Notes: a model not told the origin generated them from the sequence alone. A DNA stretch of 64,000 nt from Prostheceraeus crozeri (GCA_907163375.1 CAJQUW010000885.1:434001-498000), one strand, 5' to 3'. Numbered from the stretch's first letter, positions 11,945 through 24,510 are shown. Numbers and translations: made by a program.

Positions 11945-12531
11945 TTTCTTGGCGTTGAGTTGGATCAGACTCTTTGTTGGGCTGACCATACCAGGCGCAT
12001 TGTTAAAAAAGCATAATCACGCCTTTCAGCACTCATAAGATTGAAGCCATTTCTTGATGAAAGTTATCTCACAATTGTATACAATAATTATATCAGGAGC
12101 ATTCTTGAATACGCGTTCTACTCTTTATTGGAATCGGGTCCACACTGGCAAAAGAATTAGAGTCTACTCAAGGAATAGCTCATAGGACAAGTGGCTCTTC
12201 ACACTGCGTGTGTGAAAACTTCATCCCACTAGACTATCGCCGAATCAGAATTGAAACTTTTCACTGATTTGGTGACAGATAAACAGCATTCCTTGAACCA
12301 TTTGGCTCCTGAACTCCATCACTTCTCAAAAACATACCGAGTGCCAAGGTACGCAACCGCAATGAGAAGATATTAATTTATTCCGACGATGATTCGTATA
12401 CAACATAGCGGATTTTGTTCATTTGCTTGTTATACATGTTTAACTTAGAAATTACTTGCTGTGTGTTTGCTCAGCCTGACGATTTTTATTATTGAGGCAT
12501 AATATCAAACAAACGATTATTATTATTATGT
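11945..12531 (+). mobile_element. LINE 3' fragment (end of reverse transcriptase, CR1/L2/Jockey-like)
   Basis: One frame from 11945 to about 12415 reads as the C-terminal part of a non-LTR reverse transcriptase: FLGVELDQTLCWADHTRRI, RLSALIRLKPFLDESYLTI, YNNYIRSILEYAFYS, then LVTDKQHSLNHLAPELHH. The frame holds about five in-frame stops (after KKA, QKN, LLKE, SSH and MRRY), so it is dead. The element ends in a short ATT microsatellite near 12513-12531, as many LINE 3' ends do. It is truncated at its 5' side, where it follows the SINE-like unit at a distance of about 250 bp. Confidence 0.8.
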
Positions 12532-12900
12532 AAAAAAATAAAAAGAATATACTGACATGCATCAATTTATTGATAATAGAATAAAGAAATAATCACGTTT
12601 CATTAAGATGAATGTTGTAAACTAAAATTTAAACTTCATCATCTATTGACAGAGACTTTTGATCGATCATCTTCAGTGAGTGACATCTTAAGATATGACA
12701 GTGTTCACTGTGCACACAAATACATACAATGACTAAAAACACAAATTCTTGAAATTAATTATGGATGCATGTCTTATTGAAAATTCAAGCTCAAATGCAT
12801 GCAAGTTCCCAAATATATTACGGGCGTATATATGCGCATATATAAATATACATGCATATAATAAATTAATTAAAAGATTTCTTTCATAACAAAGATACTG
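12532..12900. other. Spacer between LINE and Penelope-like tails
   Basis: AT-rich, no feature recognised. Confidence 0.4.
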
Positions 12901-12919
12901 TCCCTTGTGGCGTTAAACC

Positions 12920-13290
12920 GAACATTTCTTATCAATATACAGTAGTTGTGACCGCTGTTCTATGCGGTACGTCGGTGCCACTAAGAGACACTTCAATAGT
13001 CGTATCAGTGAGCATTTGCGTGGATATCCCTGTGCTACAGAGATATCTATGCACGAGCATAGCCCCAAGGCTGAAAACTTCACTATTATTGGTCGCTTCA
13101 GACAGCCATTAATTCTTGAATCCATCATGATAAAGGAAGACAATAATCTACTATCGAATGAGCGGAATGGATCACATGTTCTTCTTCAGAACTTGTAACA
13201 TCAATGACGTAAAGTGGAACCATGCAATGACCTTGACACGTTTGTGAACACATGTAAATTTGTATATAATGTGAATTTTATGCGATTTTA
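12920..13290 (+). mobile_element. Penelope-like element, C-terminal GIY-YIG tail
   Basis: The frame at 12923-13198 reads SSCDRCSMRYVGATKRHF, then RISEHLRGYPCATEI, HEHSP, and ends LILESIMIKEDNNLLS. This is the C-x2-C plus GIY-YIG endonuclease pattern found at the C-terminus of Penelope-like proteins: YVG.T.R, RISEH, a late H, and the catalytic E in LES. The reverse transcriptase part is missing, so it is a 5'-truncated, broken copy. A hammerhead motif lies about 90 bp after the stop, in the known order for these elements. Confidence 0.8.
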
Positions 13291-13352
13291 TAACTTGTAA
13301 TCGCTGAGGATGATTCAATACAAGTGAATCGAAACTAGTCCGGAACCAGTAC
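13291..13352 (+). ncRNA. Penelope-type hammerhead ribozyme motif
   Basis: Reading 5' to 3': stem I 5' strand ending UCG, core CUGAGGA (13304-13310; the variable seventh position is G), stem II GAUUC...GAAUC with a 9-base loop, GAAA (13331-13334), a minimal stem III AC-UA-GU, cleavage base C (13340, a GUC site), and stem I 3' strand CGG, with ACU/AGU pairing again beyond an internal loop. All invariant core bases are present. One unpaired U between the core and stem II departs from the ideal. Its place, about 90 bp after the end of a GIY-YIG reading frame, is the known position of hammerheads in Penelope-like elements. Confidence 0.7.
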
Positions 13353-13524
13353 TTTTTCTTTTCACATTCATGAAGAGACTGGGTTCATTTTGCTGCAATA
13401 TGTATGTAGCCGATTTCATACACAAATATTATCCTTCGTCAATATTATTTCGGTACATTTGTCTTTTGAAAATTTAGTTAAAAACATATTTGTAGCAAGT
13501 AATCGTGTCTTGAACTTACGATAT

Positions 13525-13568
<44 letters not shown>

Positions 13569-15486
13569 TTAAGAAAATCAATAATGAATTCATTAATTTC
13601 CACTGCGATATCTATCCCAACAGTATTCACTACAGGCCTGACCTACGTAAGTCTGAATATTCCCGATAAGAATTTTATGCAAAGAGAGTGATGTTCGGAA
13701 TAACAGACGATGCTAACAAAGACCTCAAAATCCTGATAATGACATTAAGACTTTATATAAAAATGAGTTCTAGCTCACACAACAATCCCACTTTATTAAG
13801 GACTTTGAATAACCGGTCAATATAGCGCAAGAACACAGTAGGCATCCATCTGATCAGATGGCAATATAAAGTTGTCAAGTAATTCACCAGCAATCAAACT
13901 GGCAATTATTTTTTTTGGAAATTTTGCGCACGAGTGAACGGCTCCCCGAAGCTTTCGTTGGTCTGCTTTTTGAATAACTGCGTGTAGACTTTGTTTACAA
14001 TCTATTTGATCAATCGGCCTGCAATCAATAGCTTCAAATCGATTATGTCTACGTTCGTTAACATTTGCATTGCTACATATGGACAGACTTGCAATTTTCG
14101 TATATTCTCAGTAGTCAAAAGTCAAAAATTGTTTATTTCCAAGAACATTGGAAAACAGGAGCATGTGTGCTCACATAGTATCCACAAAAAACATAGCTTT
14201 ATGGCAGAAAACAGCGTGCGGTCGGTGTTGTTGAAACATAATTCTGAACAGGAAGGAGAGGATAATTGACGAAAATAAATTTCCAGATTTCATATTTATT
14301 GATTAGTGATTTCCTTAGTTATCGTTCGCAAGTCGTTTGCTTTTTTGAGAAACCTTTTGAGGATTTTACCAGTTTCGGAGTTAAAATATTCATCAATTTA
14401 TTGAATTCTGTTGTATTGCTACAGTTGCATAACAAAGGCGCTGTTTCTTGTCGTAAATTTTGATATAGTGAGCATTCTATCATGAAATGATACAGATCAG
14501 ATATGATTTCATAGTATTCTCAAAACCACATAATTCTAAATAATTCAGGCCAGAATGACTATCTTTTGCTGTCAATTCGGCTCGGCATAGAGGTCAAACA
14601 AAAAAGCTCAGTTCAACAATGAAAACAACAGAATGAAATTACAGAATAGACTCATACATGTAATTCTGGTATGAAACGCCAGTGAATTAATACTTTAAGT
14701 GTGAATTAATGCTACCTTAAAGGTAAAACTACTTTAAGGTAAATTACTTAGGGTAAATTAAAACTACCTTAATACTACCTACTCATTAACTACCAGTGAA
14801 TTAATAACTTAATAATCAATTTTCAAGAATTGTCTACGAAGCTATATCTTCAGATATGAGGCAAAGTATAGGTATATAGAAGACAAAACATCAGAGATTT
14901 TCGAAATAATTTCGCTAGTGCACAGATTACGTATTCATTTATGACATGAAAACATCTACAGGCTTCCCTTATTTACTATTAAACTGTTTCAGCAATCCAT
15001 GATTTTATTGAAGCTCGTCCGTCAATTTTCTAATCATTCACATCAGTCTGCAAACTATTGAGTGGAGAGAGTTGTCTTCATATGAGCGTAAAAGATTACA
15101 TCATTTATGTCTTGCAACCATCCGTATTGCGTCATTACAACAGGGCGTGACATTCGGCAGAAGAAAGGAGTTCCATAGAAAATTTTAGATCTATCAAATG
15201 CTTAGTCCCAAAATCCGTTTGTGCTAGTTAATGATTAAAGATTGGCAGAAAGGCTAAAAGGTGATTAAATCCCTTCGTACAATGCTTCTTTATCAAGTGA
15301 CAATGTTTGGGAATTGTACTGAATGCATCCAAATCCTAAGAGTTATTACATTAATGATAGGCACATAATTGCAATTAATTGTTAGGTGAGTATGTCGCAA
15401 TCCTCTAGAGTAGGCTTTTAAATGTGCTTTTTGAAGTTACTAGACCATCCGAAGGTGCTAAGTGGAATTAGAGTAGCCGCGATCTA
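13353..15486. other. No supported gene; TA microsatellite and small repeats
   Basis: Apart from the (TA)n at 13527-13566 there is a short cluster at 14679-14815 where ccagtgaattaata is directly repeated 114 bp apart and TTAAGGTA/TACCTTAA words recur in both orientations. Open frames at 13991-14463 have no recognised domain. Confidence 0.4.
13527..13566. repeat. (TA)n microsatellite
   Basis: About 20 uninterrupted TA dinucleotides. Confidence 0.95.
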
Positions 15487-15828
15487 CACTGTAAATCATG
15501 AAGTCCTATTTTAGTTCCAACCTGACTACCAAATGAAAGAGTTCCAAAATTACCGAGCTCAAGCTCATTGAATTACCAAAATGCTTATTAAGCATGAATT
15601 GAGTGCTACCATGATGAAATATCAATATAACAGAATTATTCAGTCTATCTTGATTTGAAAGATATTAAGCACTGTGCATTCCAACACAAGCAAAGTTCAT
15701 AAGTAAGCATCTGGTAGTTTTTCGTACTCAAAGAGTGCTAGATTTTGGGACTGATTTCTTTGTCTCAGTTAGTACTCAGGTTCGGTACTCTTCCTAGCAT
15801 TCATTTTAGGACTTCATGAATAGCAGTG
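15487..15828. mobile_element. Small TIR element, CACTGTAAAT termini
   Basis: The left end cactgtaaatcatgaagtcc and the complement of the right end (cactgctattcatgaagtcc) are inverted repeats extending about 28 bases. The 342-bp interior holds repeated AGTGCTA/AGTACTC words and no coding frame. A related, interrupted copy lies reversed at about 52700-53350. CACTG ends suggest the CMC (EnSpm/Chapaev) superfamily, but no 2-4 bp duplication is convincing. Confidence 0.6.
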
Positions 15829-17958
15829 AGACCAATCCACTTAGTGCCAAAACTAGAACAGCAGCCCTGTACCACCGCTACTAATGTTTTTTAAAATCAA
15901 ATATAGCATTTCCCATAACATTCTAAGATGGGGCTTACAAGCATGCCTGTATAGACAAACATGGCAGTGGTTCGAAGGAACTTGCATTTGCTTCAAAATA
16001 GTACCAAAACAATTTCTGCAATATTAAATGTTGCAATGACAACATATATTCATTTGATATAGGAAGCTTTGCATTATAGTAAACAGCAACAGCATTATAT
16101 AACACAACCTGCTGTGTGATCGCTGCGGGAAGCCGATGGTAGTTCATGCTTCACACTGATGTGTAATCGCTATTTCAATAATAGGTAGGCCTGCTAGACA
16201 TTATGTCACAAATGCACAATAAGGCCTTCAAATCTGACACCAAAGAGATGCTTATGATAGCTGGGAAAATGTTCTTAAAGTTGATATTCATTACTCTGCA
16301 AAAGTAAGTGTTTTTTTTAACATTGCCGATTCAGAAGACCGGTTGGAGAAATATTGATTTAGAAATATTGATTAGAAATATTTCATTAGAAAAATAAAAC
16401 TGCTGTTCTTCATTTGATTATTTCATATAAAAATCTTGTGTAATATGCCGCTTACAAGGAGTCATCATAAGCTTAATTAACCGCAATTAATTAATTGATT
16501 GGTGAAAGAAGATCAATTAATTGATTGGTGATGTTGAGAAAATTTATTATGTTGTTGACAGATATTAGCGCAGAGTTGACCAGAGTTGAAATTCAATGAT
16601 AATATGATTGCAAATTTCATTATACGACTATCGAATAGAAAATTTTGAAATCGCAATTCGATGATTATTTTACACAATAAGATGTGATTCTGTAAATGCT
16701 ATCAAAAACTGGCTGCTATGACTTCAGCATTGTACTTCGGCGTTGTTAGCAGAAAGAGAGGGAGACAGAGATTGATACAAAATAAACATTTGTACTAAAA
16801 TAACCGTTCCTCCGGTTTGATAATAAGATCATAGGCTAAATAATCTGCTGCTGGTTGTGATGTGCAAATAAAATGGCCTACTTAAACTAAAGATCAAATT
16901 AAAATTGAATATTATATGAGAAATGAGAGAATATGAGAGACTCAACAATCGTGCACGTAGTATATAGCGTTGATATATAATGATTACAAAGCGATGGCCG
17001 CTTTCTGATTTGTCACCAACTTCCCAAATCAGCAATATGAGTCAGATTTCATAAAATATGAATTTTGTAAAACTATTGGTATAAATCTGTTGTCTTAGTA
17101 TTATAAGCAATTCTTCTTTACTATTATATCACAATTTTCGCAACGAATGCAAAATTCGGGCTGATCCGCGAATGTACTTTATTGTTAATTGGCGAAATTT
17201 TAGCGTCACGAAAATTTCCCCACTTTACAATATCAAAATTACAGATTTTAATGAGACATGATGGCAATTTTGGCAATATGATGAACATACTGTACATCAC
17301 TAGTCTACTTCCTGATACAGTTATAATAGCGTTTCTGTGCACATTGTGCGACTTATTAGGGTGATTCTTCCGATGCTGCATTAAGTGGAATTTGTCTATA
17401 AAAGTCACGGAATTCGCGTGTTTGATAGCGATAGCAAAATAATTGCTACGATACTAATGTTGGAAGATCGAGAGAAAATTCTTACAATGCAATGCCTGAT
17501 TGTTCATTACATCAGAAGAATTGCGCTTGATTCTCTCATTTTGCCATTAATCTTGGAGTCCCGGATGCAAGGAGTCGCTTGCTCACTTTGATATGTTAAT
17601 GTGCGTATATCTTATTTAAACTGTGATTACTGCTTGCTTATTTGGATGGTCGAGGTAAGCTGAAGACCCGGCAATCACGATTTCCTGCTCTGAGTTAGCG
17701 GTGAATCAAGCTTTGATATTTTCTATTCTATGTTGAAAGACAATGGACTCATTATTGGTATTATAAGATAAATGAAATTGTTCGAGGTTGTTCGTCACGT
17801 GATATTTCCTGTCTTTTGTTATTAAAAGGTTAACTTCGTCTAATTATAACTCGCGTCTGTGTTACAGAATTTCTTTAACAGTATTAGTTTGCCTATCAGG
17901 TTGATTAATGAATAGTCTGAAACTCTTCTGCATTACGAAATTAGATGCTAAAGTAAAT
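15829..17958. other. No supported gene
   Basis: AT-rich. At 16483-16530 the word attaattgattggtga is directly repeated; the same word family forms the array near 45340. Confidence 0.4.
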
Positions 17959-18135
17959 CAGAGCTATCGCACAAAATTACTAAATGCATAAGTGCAAGAT
18001 TTCATAAAAAGACGCTGAACTAGTATTGCAATCACCACATATTAGACAGAGCTATCGCACAAAGTTACTAAATGCATTAGTGCAAAATTTCATATAAGAC
18101 CGTTGATCAAGTGTTGCAATCACCACATAGTAGAC
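17959..18135. repeat. Tandem duplication, 88 bp x 2
   Basis: Two adjacent copies begin cagagctatcgcacaaa at 17959 and 18047 and end in gcaatcaccacata. They differ at about a dozen positions, so the duplication is not recent. Confidence 0.8.
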
Positions 18136-20049
18136 TAATTGACAACAATTAACAATTTATGAAAAGTCGTCGTGATATTTGTTCATAATATAAAAATACT
18201 TAAATTATATTGACAATCGAAAATTTTGCAGTAGGCCAACAAAATTTCCTTTTCCTTTTGATGCTTAAGTAGGCCTGAATAAGGTGTAAAGTGCACAGCA
18301 TGAAAGATGGCTGATTTTGACTACAAAGCCAATGGGAAAGACAAAATGCACGAAAGCACTGCTGTTCCTGTTCATTCGCTGTGAACATTGTTGGATTATC
18401 CAAGGCGAAACCCAATTGTTTTCATAGCGAATCAACACGAACAACATTGCTTTCGCACATTTTGATAGTCCCGTTTTGTACAGTACACCGGCTTCGCATG
18501 TAGCTTTGGTTTCGTACAGTTCACTGTGTATGCAGCCTACTTGAAAGTTTGTTGTTTTTAGTAAAATCATACAAAATATCTGCTAACACGCCTCTTGTTT
18601 TCTGTCCTGACGCTTCCGTTTAAAATGTGAGATCCCGGATCAATATAGGTAGCAAATCTAGCATTGGACTAGACGCGTGATATAAGTAGATAAATAGACT
18701 ATACATTTTCAACTTCAAACTGGGACTTATTTTGAAGATTATAATCAATATCATAATGAGACTACTCAACTTCAAAACCAGATAATTTTACAATCTTTTT
18801 TTATTTAATGAAAAAAGTTCAGAATGTTTTTGGTCGTCTGTCATCTCCAAATAGTCGTAGATGTTCACAGAAGCAATTGCATGTCGATTGAAGAAGAAAG
18901 AAATTGATTGACTATTGAGATTAACCCTTTCATTTTTAGATTATTTTCAAAATTAAAGTTTTTTTTGAAAACAAAATTCAGTTGCAATTTGCGGGTGTTC
19001 TAAGCATAGTACAAGGTTGGGAGTGGTGCCATTAGAATCGCATTGATCTTTTCTTACTTTTGAACAGCAATATTGACAAATTGTGTCTGTAGATGATGAA
19101 ACAGAGCTTCAGTGTCGAGGAAAAATTAATTTATAGTTCCAATATATTGCATTGGTAGTAGAGACGGAAGTCCGTCGCGTGCCATGCAAGGTTTCTTAAT
19201 TTATGATAATATCGTGCAACAGAACATATAGTGATAAGCTGATAAAAAGAGAGGTAAGCAAAAAATATCAGTAAATAATAGAGTCACACAGTGTCATAGA
19301 AATTGTACTACCGAAGTCACTGCATTTACCACATAGTGGACAGGTAGTTCGAGAGCTAATGACGCTCCCCTGACGATTTCCTTAAATTCACGCGCGCACG
19401 AGCTTCTTGTTATTTTCAATTTGTAGATTGTCACCCAGCGTCAGTAAAATGAAAATTCTTTAGCCACAGGTCTACTTCCAGTTGTCTTGAAAATCACGGA
19501 GCGTCAAGCATCGCAAAATTCCATTTTTCATGTAGATCAATATGATTCGGAGTTTGGTGAACTTAATAAAGTGATGATCTAACATTCATTTAATCACTCA
19601 AAATGAGATTTGTCATTTTTGTGATCATGATTGCACTTTTAAGGACGGTGGGTGATGTTTTAAACAAATTGTTTAAAACAGTGGTTAAACACGTCGAAAG
19701 AAAAAGTTCAAAAATATGTTTAAGAAGAGATCGTTAATGTGATTTTTTCAATGCTATAACCGAAAAACTTTGCAACCATTATGACAGTTCGTTGCCATTG
19801 ACCGTCAGCAGGTGCTGGAAGCCGAAATCCTGTCTTGTAAAGTGACTTTATAACTGATAATAATTTTTGATTAAAATATTTTCTATGTACTTTTCTTGGA
19901 GTATAGGTTGGAAACACAACAGATTTCTTTCAATATTGCGTTAGTTGAACGCTTCAGTGTCACCAAACATTTATTCGCTGATAGCAATTGATGCTAATAC
20001 AACTAATTTGTAAGACTTGATGCGACAGTTGCATTCGATTGCATCTGCA
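18136..20049. other. No supported gene
   Basis: AT-rich. A 101-codon minus-strand frame at 18265-18570 shows no recognisable domain and is near the length expected by chance. Confidence 0.4.
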
Positions 20050-20123
20050 GTCTGTTGCTCAGTTAATAGAGAAATGGTGTCGATAACCTTGGAGACTGTA
20101 GGTTCAAGTCCAACCACTTGGAC
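20050..20123 (+). mobile_element. tRNA-derived SINE head
   Basis: An A-box-like ttgctcagttaatagag (20055-20071) and a B-box ggttcaagtcc (20101-20111) at tRNA spacing, followed by ccaaccacttgg. The stems do not close well, so this is a tRNA-like relic rather than a tRNA gene. Nothing recognisable follows the B box. Confidence 0.5.
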
Positions 20124-20839
20124 AGATTTTGTGTGTCAGTTTGATTGAAAGTTCGTTAACTTTATCGATGTACTCGTATTTACATATCGAATGAAAACAA
20201 ATCTTAAAAAATAGCAGAATGTCATCAATTGATAAAAATGATTGTGGACAATAATCATCAGAGGTACGCAAATTTTGTGTTTTATAAGTCGTCAATATTT
20301 ATGCATTGTGCATAGTAGCTTTTTTGATTTCCAGACCAAGTAATAAGTGATTATTTAAGACTTAAGAATTGCTGTTGATTTCTTAAAGGAAATCAATGAA
20401 ATCTGATTGATCTGATTATCAATGTTATTTTATTAAAGAATAAATATTATATGATGTCAAATTAAATGAGGGACAAAGTTAATTTCAGGCACGTCAGTTA
20501 ACTGAAGTGTAATCCAAAACTGATAATATTGAGAATATAGATAAATTCTACTCTTTTTTGAATTTACAGTGCCCAAATTCAAAGTTTTTTTTTTTCATTT
20601 TTGGATGTTGAAATTGACAAATGTAATAGCTTATCCACATCGAATTTTAGGAAAAGTATATTTACAGGTCTACTAATGAATCATAATGCTATACCTGCTC
20701 TATCCAATGGAAACGTACCCATGTGATAGGAATGTTGCATATAATGTATGCTCAAGCTAGAAACTGTTTGAAATAAAGATTAAAATATCATAAAAATTCT
20801 ATTAAGCAACTTATATCCCACTGACTTCATCAACTCGCT

Positions 20840-21312
20840 AATAAAGCAGTTCCTGGATATAAAATATAGTACGGATAAGAAAACCAACGAAGAAAGATGA
20901 ATGGGAGGATACTAAGTTTTTGATACTTCCGTTTGTAGGTGAAAAATCCATAAAATTTCGACGGAAGCCAGTTAAAATGTTTGGGAAATTGGACCATGAT
21001 GTTAAAATAATATCCAACACTTGTAAAACAGGACAGTACTTTAGTCTGAAAGATGAAATACATAAGCTGATGCGATCATGCGTTGTGTATAATTTTGAAA
21101 ATCGGGTTGATCCTGATGCCCAATGCTTGAGACAAACGAAACGCAAATTACATCAAAGAAAAATAAAAGAATATAAAAGAGGTAACTCAGACGTAAGTAG
21201 CCATCTGAAAGTATGTCCAAACTGTAGTAATGACATTAATATTTGTTTTTCTGTTAAATACACAGGACGTAGTGAATTTGAAACCCCTAAAATGATAAAA
21301 CTCCTAAATTAA
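20840..21312 (+). mobile_element. Penelope-like element, C-terminal tail
   Basis: The frame reads ILPFVGEKSIKFRRKPV, KTGQYFSLKDEIHKLMRSCV, VYNFENRVDPDAQ, QTKRKLHQRKIKEYKRGNS and VSSHLKVCPNCSNDINI: the region before and through a GIY-YIG domain (spacer, CVVY, then QTKR and EH-like positions) of a Penelope-like protein distinct from the copies at 12.9, 24.3 and 31.1 kb. It is 5'-truncated and decayed in the GIY-YIG part (a few breaks). No hammerhead motif was found within 400 bp downstream. Confidence 0.7.
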
Positions 21313-22620
21313 ATCAAACCTTAGGTCTTAATGGTAAATCCTTTTTCTTAAAAGTATTCGAATAATTGTTTTTGATAAGTGTTATTGTTTTCCTTGAATC
21401 GTTGTTTGTCATTGTCAGCGTATGAGCTTATTATGTAATCCAAAACAAATTGAAAGTGCCACGAAGAGCTTGCCAAGTGGTAGAAGGACAATTTAAAAAC
21501 CTTAAACGATTGAGTATGGTGAACAAAATCTACTAACTTTCTGAACTGCACCGAATTAGAGTCGAAACTGGAAAATCGCCTCATAATGACTGAAAATTTG
21601 CATGAGTCAACTCTAACTTTTTGATTTGCGGTTTGCTTAGCTGAGGGATATTGAAGATCTCGTGGATTTTCAACATGAGCAACAAGCAAGTCTTCCAAGT
21701 TGCAAGCACCGATGGGCAGTTGTCAATAATAATGAGGCCACATGAAGCTTTCCCGGCTTGTTATGAGAAAAATTGCCATAGAAAGCCCTGTAACCATCGG
21801 AGTGGTGGACGGTACACGAGTTATATAGGCAAGCAAAACTGCCATTTGCAATCTATTATCAATTAATGTCATTCAAGAATGTCATTCAAGACAAATTATG
21901 CTATTTAACAATGCGAAAGTAACCACAAGTATACCACAACGTTTTTCGATAGCAATTGAAAGATACATTGATGCTATGGCACTCAATGGAATAAGCAGTC
22001 AATTTAAATCTTGGTTTTAGTAAGTTGTTATCGTAAAGCAAAATAAAGTCTCTACATTTCTTAGATAATTGAAAATCATGGTAATTAGTCACCGCAATTA
22101 GTCATCTGAACGGTATGTACAACGCACTGTGTAGGATGTAGCTGCCTCAGATGTCCCTTGTTTAGAAACCGAATCTTCAACCGCTATCATTGTGAATTCG
22201 ACATCAAAAGCTTATTAAAACTTCATGTTGAAGTCGTGTTGAACGAGAAGAGGCTACAAATCGAAAGAAGAAATTGGAGTAGCCTTTGGCCAGTCGAAGC
22301 AAAACGTATAATTTTTTCTCGAATCACAATTTTGAATCGAATTGGCAGCCGATTAGCGAATCGAATTGAATTTCGAAGCTTCGCAGGTCCCTAAGTACCT
22401 CCCACATCTTAAATATGTGGACATACATGACTATTGCTTGTTCTCACAAACTAGGAAATGTTGAATATCGTTAACTGCTCATGCACATTTCTTATCACTC
22501 AGACAGATTTCTCAGCATCGGTCTTAATTCTCAAGTGCAGAAGTCTATTGGGAGTACATTATGAGAGCTTGCTGGAATTCAACTGATCTGTACCGCCCAA
22601 TTCTCCCAATCTGCATGTAT
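21313..22620. other. No supported gene
   Basis: AT-rich. Overlapping opposite-strand frames at 21348-21866 show no domain. A run of AATTG/GAATCGAA words at 22290-22385 is low-complexity. Confidence 0.4.
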
Positions 22621-22912
22621 CTCGGAGGAAACACATGATCGAGATAATTAATCATTCGAATATTTCGAACATATTTCCCTGGTATTTCATCGGCTGGAAT
22701 GCTTCAATTGTTTTTATTACATCATCCTTGTTCACAAAGCATCCTTATATACACTTTCATGAATTTTCTCGGGGGAAACACATGATCTAGATAATTAATC
22801 AAATATTTCGAAAATATTTCGCTCGTATTTCATCGGCTGGAATGCTTCGCTCTATTATTGCATCATCCTTGCTCAGGGCATCCTTACACGTGAATACACT
22901 TTCAATGACCAC
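22621..22912. repeat. Tandem duplication, about 147 bp x 2
   Basis: Two adjacent units start ctcggaggaaacacatgatc (22621) and ctcgggggaaacacatgatc (22768) and share atttcatcggctggaatgct and gcatcctta in the same order. Identity is high apart from small indels. Confidence 0.85.
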
Positions 22913-23590
22913 TCGTTTTAGGACAAGAAGGAAACATTTTTCACTTGTCCGTATTTTCGCTTGTAATAATATACTATTGCTTTAGAGCAAAGCAGCAGCA
23001 TGATTTAATAAGTATAATATAGATAATGAGCAAAATTGTCACTCTGTGAAAGAACTCTGTGACTCTAATTAAAATGTTGTGCTTTTTCATAAATAAAATA
23101 TGTTAACATTTCAGTTGTGTTTTTATTTCACATTTTTCATTAAATTTAAAGCTCACGTTTTGGGTTGCGAAAGAACTGTATGATTAGTAATAATAATATA
23201 CTTTATAACTTCAATAATAACGCAAGGTAGGCAGGCTTGCATACGAGGTTCTAGAAATGCGTAGGCATATGTACGAGTTAATGCCCAGCATAGACCGGCT
23301 CTGTGAAGAATGAATGAATGGATTTTGTATGGCTCGTGATTCCTTAATGAATTATTACAGTATGTTAGTATATTGTTTTCTACTTCGGTTGGAAAAACAT
23401 GCTTTCAACTTTTCAAGTGCTAAATAACACCTTAAGTTTAAAATCTTTTCGGGTCAAAAATGACCATCGGTCGTATATGGGTTGACTTACTAACTCCTTC
23501 TTTACGAAGTAGGCCTTTATGCGATTTTCACTGCGTCATTCATCAAGCAAAGCTAATTTGAGTTGTGGAATATAAAAGGGATTGGCTATT
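22913..23590. other. No supported gene
   Basis: AT-rich spacer; no feature recognised. Confidence 0.4.
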
Positions 23591-23682
23591 GACATAGTTG
23601 TTTGCACACATATTAAGTGCGGCCGTGATTCCTTCAGCCTTCGAAATGGCGGCCGAAAAATGTAAAAGGTTGCGCACCCCTG
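23590..23682. mobile_element. Solo right end of a hAT element
   Basis: Complemented, the end reads CAGGGGTGCGCAACC followed by CATTTTTCGGCCGCCATTTC, a typical hAT terminus of the CAGGGGT...CAACC kind. No matching left end was found upstream, so this is a truncated relic. Confidence 0.55.
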
Positions 23683-24240
23683 ATATAGACCGACATGCAC
23701 TTTATATACAAGTATGCATCTTAATGTCATGGCCAAAAGAGTAATGACACTCATCAGTCAATCAAATGAGGAGAAATACTTGTTTTTCAGCTGAAGAAGG
23801 CAACTGTAATGACTTTCAAGAATGATGAACATTCTTTAAAAAAATCAAAGAAGACAACAAGCTGCTCTATAAAAAGCGTTCGTCTGGTGTAGGCACCTAA
23901 TATATTGCCAGACAAAGCAAACAATTCCCAAAAGGATTTGTAGTGATGATGTGAGCAGTATATTAACAATAACGTAAAGCAATCCACTATGTTTCACTTT
24001 ATCTATGCATGAACCTAGTATTATACATGTGCAACCTTTATGTAATAAATCAAAATTGAGTGAAAAAAGTTGATAATGATGACTCATAAAAATAGATTAT
24101 GATTAAATGATTTTACTCTCAGTTGAGAAAGTATCTCACTCCTTTGAATTTTGCCAATCTTTTGTTCAATTAGAAAAGCGCTTTTCCCTATTTGTCCATA
24201 TTTTCCTCCAAGTGCGCAACTAACTAAAAAACATTGAAAA
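23683..24240. other. No supported gene
   Basis: AT-rich. Part of this may be decayed upstream sequence of the Penelope-like tail that follows. Confidence 0.35.
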
Positions 24241-24283
24241 ATAACGTAAAAATGACAAAGAAACCCATGACTGCCAGAAGTGA

Positions 24284-24448
24284 GCGAAAGACCAGAAGGC
24301 CAGGAAATATCGCATTTCCTTTTTTGCAAAGCGACTTGTGCATGATTCGGTTGAGGCAAGATTGGTGGAAGCTCGTTTGATTAATTATCATCAACCTTCG
24401 ATGAACACGCATCACGAGACTGTTGCAACGAGAATCAGAATTTTGTAA
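24284..24448 (+). mobile_element. Penelope-like element, extreme C-terminus
   Basis: A 54-codon frame ending at 24448 reads RKYRISFFAKRLVHDSVEA, RLVEARLINYHQPSMNTHH, TRIRIL. The EARLI..HQPSMN pattern matches the end of a GIY-YIG domain (catalytic glutamate followed by the P-S-x-N motif) in Penelope-like proteins. The upstream coding part is broken and not recognisable. A hammerhead-like motif begins about 20 bp after the stop, which supports the assignment. The minus-strand frames over the same bases are shadows. Confidence 0.6.
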
Positions 24449-24467
24449 AATCACTCTATTTGTCAGA

Positions 24468-24510
24468 ACTGCCACGACTAAGCGTCTAGACGTGAAACGT
24501 CGGCATAGTT
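24468..24510 (+). ncRNA. Decayed hammerhead-like motif
   Basis: The order of parts is kept: stem I UGCC...GGCA, a core-position stretch CUAAG, stem II CGUC-UA-GACG, GAAA, then AC-GU-C giving a GUC cleavage site. The core departs from CUGANGA at several positions, so activity is unlikely. It is recognised mainly because it follows a Penelope-like tail at the expected place. Confidence 0.45.

Noticed and set aside
24224-24475. Minus-strand frame that looks faintly membrane-like
   Set aside because: It is antisense to the Penelope-like tail, whose EARLI..HQPSMN ending is far more specific.
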